This document shows positions 8,927 through 16,334 of a stretch of DNA of 16,334 nucleotides, in pieces (the first letter of the stretch is position 1; each line of letters opens with the position of its first letter). The DNA lies in assembly GCA_900088475.1 (NCBI GenBank), contig FLMG01002764.1:4259-20592 (forward strand), written 5' to 3'. The notes under the pieces were generated by a model. The model saw only the letters and a list, made by a program, of their open reading frames with translations. It was not told where the DNA came from and did no database searches. The stretch comes from Hyphochytrium catenoides. Taxonomy: Eukaryota; Sar; Hyphochytriomycetes; Hyphochytriales; Hyphochytriaceae. The translations under genes were made by a program, and so were the position numbers.

Positions 8927-10891
8927 GTCTGTCTGTCTGTCTGTCGTCTCTGTTGCGTTTCTCTGTGCCTGCGCTTCATTTGTACTTTCAATTGAACGTA
9001 ATTCTTACTCCTCCCAACCTGTATCTGTCTCTTCTCTAACTGTTTGATCCCGTGTAGGTATGGCCGCTATGTAGGCGAACATTGGTCAAACTCCATTGGC
9101 AAGGATCCAGCAGAGACTCGCTGTGATATAGATAGGGACTCAGGCCTCACCAGGGCCGACAAAATGGACAAAAGAGAGAGATACTTCTGCATACATTTTG
9201 CCCGAGGATGTTGCTCCAAGGGCAAGGAGTGCACATATTACCATAGACTGCCACTAAGGTTTGGTCTCCTTCTCTTCCCTACGATTTGATGAGTTAGGCC
9301 ATCTAAGATGGGCTGGTGGCGCCAGTTCCTTTGCTCTTAGGCCTGGCCAGAGCGCTAAATTCTCCTCTCTACTTTGTCTTCTTTTTGCTCTCTTGTTGCC
9401 AGCTTCTTGCTACGTTTCGTCACCTTCTCGACATCGAACTGCCTTATACTTTCACTCTTTCTTCTTCGAGAAAGAGTTCGAGCAAAGACAACATTACCTA
9501 GCCATCTGCGCTGCTGCTGCGGCTCTGTACCCGTAATGCTCTAGGATCCATTCTGGGTTCTGCATATATTCTTGCTGCATCTCAACCTTCCTCTGCAGTC
9601 TCGATGCCTTCCTGGAGGGCTCTCACCTTTCATACTTGATCTATACTTGACCTTTGGTGCCTTTCCAGGGATGACGATGCCAATTTGGACTCCCTTCACG
9701 ATGTGTTTGGCAGAGCTCGACATCGAGACCACAGAGATGATATGGGCGGAGTAGGCAGCTTCATTTCTGATGCGCGGACGCTTTATATCGGGGGACTGAA
9801 GGTGAGAGACAGAAACAGTGAATCAAACAGTCTTTCTGATGAGAGAAGGGTCCTTCCGAGCTCCTCTCTTACAACCTCTTTTTTCCTTAATGGTTCTTCT
9901 CTCACTGCCAGACTCTTGGCCGACTCTTTCTCTCCGTGGACAGCGGATTCTTAAGTGCTCCTTTTAGCCTTTACTCCCTCCCTAGATCTTTCACTCTCTC
10001 TTGCAAAAGTCTACTTCTCACTCCTCGGTTCGATCTTTGAAACGCTTCTATCTGTCTTCCCTTTGCTCCAGAATGTCCAAAAAGATCCAGCAGGACTTGA
10101 GGATAAGCTCTGGGAGCAGTTTGGCGAATGGGGCGAGGTGGAGAACATCAACGTGATACACAGGCTTTCAATATGTTTCGTGCGCTATCGCTTCAGAGTT
10201 AATGCAGAGTTTGCAAGAGAGGCAATGGCCAACCAAAGTTTGGGAGACGGTGAGATTTTGAACGTGCGCTGGGCTTATGACGATCCAAATCCCGTGGCCA
10301 AGGAGGCCAAGGAGAGAGCTAACTATGATGCAGTTATTTCTATGCTGGAGGTGAGTAAGGGGAAGAAGGTTAAGAGAGAAAGGCAGGATAGGGGAGCTTC
10401 ACTATGCTTCTTAGGTCATTCTGCCTCGTTGCCTCTATCTTTGCCACTCTCTGAATTTAAACCTGCTTGGTCTCTGCCATCTAGCCGTCCATCTCTCGCC
10501 AACCATGGACTGTGCTTCACGTCGCCCTTTGCTACATCTCTATTAAAACCCGACTGCCAACTCTCGCATCTACGATTGGCAACCCTTGCGTTGGCAAGAT
10601 TCTTGCTCTCCCTGTACTCGCATCTCTGCACTTACTTCACGCTCTGAAAGCTTCGACGTCCCTTTTCCTCGACAGGCGAAAGGAGTGTCTACCAATGAAC
10701 AAGACTACGATCTCCTGGCCCCCTTAACCAAAAAACAGCGTTTGCTAGAGGGCTTCGCAGCCACTGTACCTGAGGAGGGGGAAGAGGGTGTGCCTGCGGG
10801 GAGAGATGACACTGCACCTCCGGGCGTAGATGTAGTGGGGAGTTCAGCCCAGTCAGAGGGAACGGCAGAGACTACAATCAGCTCTAAGTAA
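7871..10891 (+). CDS. CWC2: Cwc2/RBM22-family pre-mRNA splicing factor with N-terminal RanBP2 zinc finger and WW domain
   Basis: Seven exons: 7871-8063, 8376-8492, 8642-8801, 9058-9258, 9669-9801, 10072-10350, 10676-10891. All introns are GT-AG, phases agree at every junction, and the stop is TAA; 432 residues. Seen: a RanBP2-type zinc finger (Trp28; Cys30, 33, 44, 47); a WW domain (Trp69, Tyr81-83, Asn84, Trp92, Pro95); a torus-type region (WFGRG, then EYNIWYGRYVG near 152-163); a CCCH finger (Cys201, Cys209, Cys215, His219 in FARGCCSKGKECTYYH); an RRM with RNP2 TLYIGGL (261-267) and RNP1-like CFVRYRFR near 303; an acidic, disordered tail. Known for the family: Cwc2/RBM22 sits in the NineTeen-associated part of the active spliceosome and contacts U6 and the pre-mRNA near the catalytic centre, in the nucleus. 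The torus-CCCH-RRM core fits this family very well. The first two domains are not part of the yeast or human proteins as I know them. The frame stays open without another ATG back to 7772, so a start in an upstream exon is possible. Confidence 0.93.
8090..8190. repeat. CT-rich microsatellite in Cwc2 intron 1
   Basis: Runs of CTCTTT and CTCTCT lie in the intron 8064-8375, well upstream of the acceptor at 8374-8375. They belong to the general coding-strand pyrimidine bias of introns in the window. Confidence 0.75.
8850..8950. repeat. CT microsatellite grading into (CTGT)n in Cwc2 intron 3
   Basis: A pure CT run around 8900-8925 passes into a short CTGT tetranucleotide array at about 8924-8945, within the intron 8802-9057. 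It is low-complexity with no coding value. Confidence 0.8.
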
Positions 10892-11891
10892 AAAGCTCTC
10901 TGTCCTCCGTGGGGTCTTCTCTTGGTATTGAGCACGTGGAGCTTTCCTCCTTCGTGTCTTCTGGGCTCTCATCGTCCGTTAGCATGCCTTGGGCACCATC
11001 TCTTAGTTGCCCCTCTACCTGCCTAGTCTTCCGTTCCTCGTAGACCAGCTCGCAAGCTCTCCTGGGTCGCTAGGCCTCTCTCCTGCTGGTCAAACGCCCT
11101 AGAGCTGGCTCCACAGCGCTGGAGAGGCTGAGCTGAGATTGTAGTGTTTGGCACTGTTCTTTCTATGGAAAAAGCGACATTTCTAGGGTTTGAGGTTGTT
11201 AGCTGTTTTCAACGATGCTATGTATGTGTTTATGACAATAGAAATAGAGAGAATGTCCTATTAACATTGTATGAGGCGAGAAGAAATGCGATGATAGTCG
11301 GAAGTCACCCGTTTTGCTAGCCGTTAATCGCTCTTTTGGGCTGTTCTGATGTGCGATCACAGGCACTCAATGCGTTTCCTGAGCAATCAATGTGGTTCTT
11401 CTCTCTCTCTCTCTCTCTCTCTCTCCCTCTCTCTCTCTCTCTCGCTGTCTCTCTCTCTCTCCTCTCTCTCTCGCTGTCTCTCTCTCTCTCGCTGTCTCTC
11501 TCTCTCACTGTCTCTCTCTCCTCTCTCTCTCTCTCTTGCTTCTCTGTCTCTCTCTGTCTCTCTCCTTCCCTCTGTGTTCTGGCTTGATGTCTCTTTCATC
11601 TTTCTCTCCTCCTATTGGTGTCACTTTGTCTTACTCCTCCTTCACCTCGTCGCACTTTTGCCTCTATCGCGGACTAGTTCTTCGCTGGGTCCTCTTCTCT
11701 CTTCTCCCGCCACCTTCCATTGGTAGAGTGCCAGTGTAACGAGTAGCAGGAACATCAGCGTTCGTTCAAGGTCAGCAGCCTCCCGTAGGGCTTGTCCGAG
11801 AAGGCTAAGAGAGCTTCCCTAACAGCGGCGACGAGCCAGAGTCATCAAGGGTCAACAGTAAGAGGTGGAAAGGTGAAGGCTTCTGAGAACC
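10892..11891. other. Intergenic stretch: Cwc2 3' flank and upstream region of the next gene
   Basis: I see no gene in this 1 kb. The first part is the 3' flank of Cwc2; no AATAAA is visible near its stop, the nearest A-rich candidate being the AATAGAAATAG around 11237. The second part contains the long CT microsatellite and then the presumed promoter and 5' UTR of the gene starting at 11892. Confidence 0.5.
11398..11575. repeat. Long compound (CT)n microsatellite with a higher-order unit
   Basis: CT array about 175 bases long, broken at quasi-regular intervals by GCTGTCTC or ACTGTCTC. A secondary unit of about 18-25 bases (CTCTCTCTCGCTGTCTC type) is therefore repeated several times. It is followed by degenerate CTGTCTCTC sequence. 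All overlapping open frames are low-complexity Ser/Leu or Arg/Glu artefacts. Confidence 0.85.
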
Positions 11892-13995
11892 ATGGCGAAC
11901 AACAACTCTATGAGTGAGGATGAGTTCTTGGAGCAAGACAGAGCGCAGAACCCAGGTGTGCCACCTCCACCTCTCAAGCTTCGTGCATGCTCTTGGTCTT
12001 ATCATGTTAAACCTATCACTCTCTCCGTCTCTCTCTTCTCATGTTACCGGCTGCCTGCGCACACCTGTTCACTTCTCTCTGACCATGTCTTTGGACGTTA
12101 GGATGCTTCTATTCCAAGGCTTTATCCACCTCGTTCAGGTCTATCAACGGAGAGACAAAGAGTGAGGTCATAAAGAGGATTATCAGAAGCTGTCCTGGCA
12201 GAGACCCTGTAGGTCTTGCATGTCCCTGGACGGCTTTCCTTAGATCTTGATCTTCATGGCTCTATACTGTGCCATACCTGGTCTGTCCCTTGTGTCGTCC
12301 TTAAAGCTTTTCTGCTACGCCTGGTCCCTAGGCTATGTCTATCGCTTTCCTCTTCTGTTAGTCCATCTAAAAGCTTCAAGGTGATCTGACGGTTGTGAAC
12401 TTCCCGCTATCCTGCAGGAGGAAATATACTCGACGAAAGAAGAGTTACAGGGTCATGAAGCCCAGAAGATAGTGCCAGAACCTTTCATGGGGTACGTTCC
12501 TGCACTCTCAACTCACTCTCTCAACTACTGCATACCTTTTCTTGGGTTGGCCGCAGTGTTCACTGATGGCCTATGTGTTCCCTGTCTCTCTCTGTCTCCA
12601 ACCTGTCCTCGCATCTTATCGAACTGCTTTTAATATAAACTGGATTGGCAATAGGTCTTTTAGGGGATCTTGTTCATTCTGGCTTTCTCTGTCGTTCTTT
12701 GCTCTCGGGCATTGCTTGCTCGCTGTTGTCCTTTGCTTTCTTCATGAGAGTTCTTATCACTTGCCATCCCAGTCCTATCCTCTGCCAACATCTAGGGCTA
12801 ACGCTTCTCATCACTGAATTGTCTGCCCCTATACTTATACTGCCCTGCCTTTCCTCTTTTCTCGTCATGGGATACGCCTAGCGTGCTAAACGTCCCTACA
12901 ATTTTGGATGAAGTTATTCCTGGCCTGCAGGATGGGCTTCGGGGCCTGTTCGATGTAAGGGCATTAGTGCAACCACATTTGCGGAGTTCTCTTCCGCTTC
13001 CTCTTTTTCTCTCTTTGCTCTCTGGCCAGCCGATGCCATAACTTTTGGGGTCTCACCCGCAATCAAATCCAGTCGGACATTGCTGTTGCTTAGGTGTGTT
13101 CTGATTTGCTTTATACACTCTAAGTATTACTGCTGCAGGGCCTTCCCGGTGCTTTTGGCGGAGGGGAGGACGACCCATCTTTTGTCTTCAGAGGGTTTGG
13201 AGACGGATTTAAAGGCTTTGCAGACTTCTTCAGTGGTACGATTCTTTTGTTAACCCCCTTTCTCCTTGGTTTGTGCTGTTCTCTCTTCATCCTTTTGGCG
13301 CTTATGCAGTAGGAAATCGAGCTATAGCTTGTCTGTATAGCTCCTGGTTTGCCACGTTAGTTCACACTCTATGACTTCTCATGATCTGTTATTTTAATGC
13401 CGCAACACTCTTGGACTGCCTCCAGGTCCTCCTCCAGAGACCAAACAGCCTGGACCTGGAGAGAGCTATCCCGCTCCTCACAGGGTTGACAGAGAGACTA
13501 GACAGGGACAACCCAATGAGGGGCACACAGAAGGTGACGTCAAGCCCCTCGATGATCCTTTCTTGTCTTCAACCCAAGTTCTATCATCTGTACTCTACTT
13601 CGCTTAACTCTAACCATTCCAGCCATGTCCACTATTACGTTCTGCTTCTTACATCCAGCGTTTTCAATGGATTAAGGGGTAGCTATGGCTCAAAGCATTA
13701 CTTCCTTTTTTTCCTAGTATATTGCTAACAAAGTCCGATGTCATTTTAGCGCCGAGAGGATGGAAAGTGCCCTTCTTTGCGAGGTCGAGGAGGCATGAGG
13801 AGTCTCCTTCAGAGTTCGAAGATCTCGACAGATATCGAGTAAGACTGTGTAACCTTATATACACTGCTGATTGGTCTCCCTGACTGTCTCCATCCTTTTG
13901 ACCTAGAAACTCCAGACATAATCTTGACTAAGAACGCTTTTTGTCTCTCTTTTGATATTGATCTCCCTCTTCAGGGCCCAGTGGACAAGATCTAG
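11892..13995 (+). CDS. Unrecognised 210-residue protein with Gly/Phe-rich centre, 8 exons
   Basis: Exons 11892-11955, 12102-12208, 12418-12491, 12882-12954, 13139-13235, 13426-13533, 13750-13838, 13975-13995 (stop TAG). Every junction is GT-AG and phases agree throughout, which supports one continuous gene. The start ATG follows an A-rich context and opens MANNNSMSEDEFLEQ. Seen: an acidic N terminus; a segment FYSKALSTSFRSINGETKSE near 24-43; a stretch rich in Leu/Gly/Asp (DEVIPGLQDGLRGLFD, ending at 106); a Gly/Phe-rich centre (GLPGAFGGG at 107-115, then GFGDGFKGFADFFSG to 139); a proline-rich linker (GPPPETKQPGPGE); and a basic then acidic C terminus (FFARSRRHEESPSEFEDLDRY). No membrane segment or signal peptide. 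The Ser/Thr-rich VNGE-like segment and short size loosely recall HAX1 and MLF-type proteins, but I would not assign it. Exon 2 could alternatively begin at 12142 (cgttcag acceptor) with a weak donor at 11996, changing about 13 residues. The final exon codes only six residues and is the least certain. Confidence 0.7.
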
Positions 13996-14112
13996 CTCCA
14001 TTGAGGCGGATCAGCTCCCAAGAGAGGGCCTATGGGACCTCTCTCTCTTGGCACCTCTAGCCATCATCCTTCACTAAGTAGAATATGACCTTGTCTCAGC
14101 CACTTTCTTTCC

Positions 14113-14142
14113 TTTATTTCATGGCGTACTCATATGTTTATT
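14113..14142 (-). terminator. Two minus-strand AATAAA poly(A) signals for the mu-subunit gene
   Basis: Plus-strand TTTATT at 14113-14118 and 14137-14142 reads AATAAA on the minus strand, 150-185 bases downstream of the mu-subunit stop. The distance suits 3' end formation, and the spot lies upstream of the plus-strand signal of the convergent gene. Confidence 0.45.
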
Positions 14143-14255
14143 GTTAGCACAACCTATTGGGCTGGAAGTCGTCTACCTGACGACTTTCCATGATCGTCCA
14201 ATCTTGCTCTCTCTTATCTCGTCCCCTCCACCCCTCTTAACCATCATCTACAAGC

Positions 14256-14261
14256 AATAAA
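14256..14261 (+). terminator. Poly(A) signal AATAAA for the 11892-13995 gene
   Basis: Canonical AATAAA 260 bases downstream of the TAG at 13993-13995 on the same strand, and only 35 bases before the stop codon of the convergent mu-subunit gene. Confidence 0.5.
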
Positions 14262-14295
14262 CGCTCCAGCTATTTCAGCTTTATCTCTTCTTCCT

Positions 14296-16168
14296 CTAGT
14301 TTTGCTGCAAGATGCATCTGAAGCGCTTAACAATCTTGCACTGTACCTGCGCGTCAAAGACGGCGTCGGTGCTTAAAGTGGGAGCGATGTAAATGTCAGA
14401 AAGGGTGCTGCCTAGGCAAGAGAAGTGCGCTTTAACCGGCAGGTTAGAGGAGGAAGAGGAAGACGACGATACAGAGAGCGAGGACGAGGACGGCTCTTCC
14501 CTATCCGGCTGTTGCCCTCCTTCTGAAGATGGAAGAAGAGAGAGAGAGCTTGACAGAGTGGTTCTGGATCCTGGTGACAGCTTGTCCAGCTTCCATGTCA
14601 GCTGCCGCGTTACCTTGTCGAAGGTTGGGCGAGAGGAAGCAGCAGGAGTGAGAGTAGCTTCTCCCTCCTCCTTCTCATTGACAAAAGGGGAAGCTTCATT
14701 CACTTGCCGAGAACCTAACGGCAGCTTCGCCTGATGTCCAAGATAATATGAGCGAGGTTGAACTATTAACAAGAACGGAGACTCCCAGGCACAATGAACA
14801 GAGCTAATGTGGCAGTCAAAATAACTGGAAGTTAGGGATGTGAAAAGTAGATAAGCAAATGGTAAAATGAGACTATGTGGACAGCCAGAATGTAAATGGA
14901 AGGACAACGCAGAGGAAGTCTTCGGTCAGTTAGGTAGCGCTGACTGACCGCAAGTGAGATAGACGTGAGATTTTCCTCGCAGTTGGGGTTGACATGCACC
15001 TGATTTAAAAGAAGGGTCAAAACAGCTGCAAATGCATAGGAGAGCAATTTCCTAAGATGGAAGTGATTCTAGCTGTGAGAAGTATGGAAAGATCGAGCCA
15101 GACCATGGAAGGGACGATTGTAGAGGTCATAAGATTTGTTAGCTGATGGAAGATCTCGCGATTCAAAGCTTGGATATGGGAAATAAGCCAAGCAGCACCT
15201 CAAGAACAAGCCAAAAGGAACAACCATAACAGGGACATCGTGTCCTTAGACGGTGTAGCCTGGTCTGTCCCAAGGCAACGAGGGCTTAAAGGATAGATGG
15301 GAGAGAAAAGGAGAATGCAGAAGATGAGTTGTCCGTCCCCGTGGAGGGGACAGAGAAGCGGAGAGGTTGGACGCCCTATCTTATACCTGCAAGGTGACTT
15401 TGAGCACATCGTTATGCAGAATGCTCTTGCTTCTGATATTCATAGGAAGCATAGGTTTGTAGTCCTCATACAGGTGATAACGGAGTAGAGGAGATGCCGG
15501 AGAGTCCATGGGAAGGGACGCTAGAAAGCGATGATCCTTTTGAAAAGACGACAGGATAGACAAGGCCGCTACTCTCCCTTCTAGTGACTCCTCTGCTTGT
15601 TCTGGAGATGACGTAGATGACAAGAACCTTTTTACCGACTTTTTGTTCTCCTGTAGGTCACTGACGGCACCCGACCCGCTGCCGACGGTGAACTCTATTG
15701 GAACCTCTCTAGGGGCAGCTTAGCCAGTAAGAGGTACAAGCAAGAGTGTGACCAAATAGCAGGGGAGTTAGTCCTAGGACAAAGAAGGACGGATATTCTC
15801 CTCTGCCTCGGACTACCGGTTGGTCTCAATGACCTAGGGGCGCTCTCTTTCTGCTTCTTACTGCTGACCGCTTGCTCAAGCCTTTCTTTCTTGTTATTAA
15901 CCTTCTTGTCCTCCCCTCGGTTCCGTCTGTCCTTACCCCATTTCTTCTCTACTGTCTGACAATGGCCCCTGGTATTTTACATACCTGGATCTAGTTTTCC
16001 GCGGAAGTGTACCGAAGAGGAGATGACGCCCGTCACACTCAGCACTTGGGGTGAAGCAGATGTCTTAGAGAAGAGACAGTGCAAATCTTCTCCCACGAAA
16101 AAGGTGACGTAGAGCTTGTTCGACCGACTTAGCGGAGGAACAAGAGAGAGAGATGTCATGCTCTCGTC
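14296..16168 (-). CDS. Adaptor-complex medium (mu) subunit, mu homology domain; partial (5' end outside window)
   Basis: Exons in coding order: 16168-15985, 15601-15387, 14999-14949, 14730-14296 (stop TAG at 14298-14296). All splice sites are GT-AG with matching phases; 294 residues are in the window. The order of elements follows the mu homology domain of clathrin-adaptor medium chains: a first strand KLYVTFFVGEDLHCLFSK, then VISSSVHFRGKLDP, then FLASLPMDSPASPLLRYHL (the position of the family's PPDGEFELxxYR segment), then VTLQVHVNP, then RQLTWKLDKLSPGS (family pattern W-x-I/L-x2-L-x-P-G), and a final strand VKAHFSCLGSTLSDIYI. Family role: binding sorting signals on membrane cargo inside a heterotetrameric AP coat at Golgi, endosome or plasma membrane. 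An Asp/Glu/Ser-rich insertion with a run of eight serines lies between the last strands (about 14436-14530). I cannot tell AP-1 to AP-5. The N-terminal longin half should lie past 16334; a possible further exon end is at 16321-16334 (donor GTATCT). Confidence 0.82.
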
Positions 16169-16334
16169 CTAGTGAGAGCAAACTTAATAGAGGGCTAGAG
16201 TAGGAATGGAGTCGAAGAGATCATGCAGTAAGAGGTGATCTTAGAATTGTTAACACTCCACAAGCGATTCCCACTAAAGAGAGAGTCGCTACGACGAACC
16301 CATGAAGAGCAGAGATACTTGCATCTGCGCGTGG

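Larger units (their letters stand above)
13996..14295. other. Convergent 3' intergenic stretch
   Basis: This 300-base stretch separates the stop codons of two convergent genes. It contains poly(A) signals for both strands and no further coding frame that I can support. Confidence 0.6.

Noticed and set aside
9261-9536. Plus-strand frames within Cwc2 intron 4
   Set aside because: They lie between exons 9058-9258 and 9669-9801, which join in phase with family-conserved sequence on both sides.
11317-11739. Overlapping Ser/Leu and Arg/Glu frames on both strands
   Set aside because: Artefacts of the CT microsatellite at 11398-11575; not protein-like.
14393-14734. Plus-strand frame with acidic run (EEEEEDDDTESEDEDG)
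   Set aside because: Antisense of the poly-serine insertion of the mu-subunit exon, which has family support on the minus strand.
1-16334. Transposon, CRISPR, tRNA, rRNA or a defence system
   Set aside because: No terminal repeats, transposase or reverse-transcriptase motifs, spacer arrays or RNA-gene folds were seen; the repeats are simple-sequence arrays.

Overview
The window looks like nuclear DNA from an intron-rich unicellular eukaryote (an alga or other protist); I cannot place it more finely. The evidence is GT-AG introns of about 130-650 bp in every recognisable gene, split reading frames that only make sense after splicing, eukaryote-specific proteins (a Cwc2-type spliceosome factor and an adaptor-complex mu subunit), AATAAA signals and abundant (GA)n/(CT)n microsatellites. 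I see no prokaryotic operon, tRNA, rRNA, CRISPR or transposon.

Layout. 1-480 is a purine-rich GA-repeat tract with no gene I can support. 480-1500 may hold exons of an unresolved plus-strand gene (643-815 and 1161-1272, low confidence). 1660-6925 on the minus strand is a gene of about 13 exons for an unrecognised protein of about 737 residues. It has a mitochondrial-presequence-like N terminus, two predicted membrane segments and a long, partly coiled-coil C-terminal part. 6926-7870 is a divergent intergenic region with a GA microsatellite. 7871-10891 on the plus strand is a 7-exon gene for a Cwc2/RBM22-family splicing factor that carries an N-terminal RanBP2-type zinc finger and a WW domain. 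10892-11891 is intergenic and contains a long CT microsatellite. 11892-13995 on the plus strand is an 8-exon gene for an unrecognised 210-residue protein with a Gly/Phe-rich centre. 14296 to beyond 16168 on the minus strand is the 3' part of an AP-complex medium (mu) subunit gene, covering its mu homology domain; its 5' part lies outside the window. The last two genes converge, and their poly(A) signals imply overlapping 3' ends.

All exon models were built by hand, from splice-site consensus plus phase continuity across every junction. In the genes that could be read, the introns are pyrimidine-rich on the coding strand: CT-rich on plus for plus-strand genes and GA-rich on plus for minus-strand genes. 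This compositional signature predicts gene direction across the window. The genes share no evident pathway (RNA splicing, vesicle coat, two unknowns), as expected for an ordinary stretch of compact eukaryotic chromosome.
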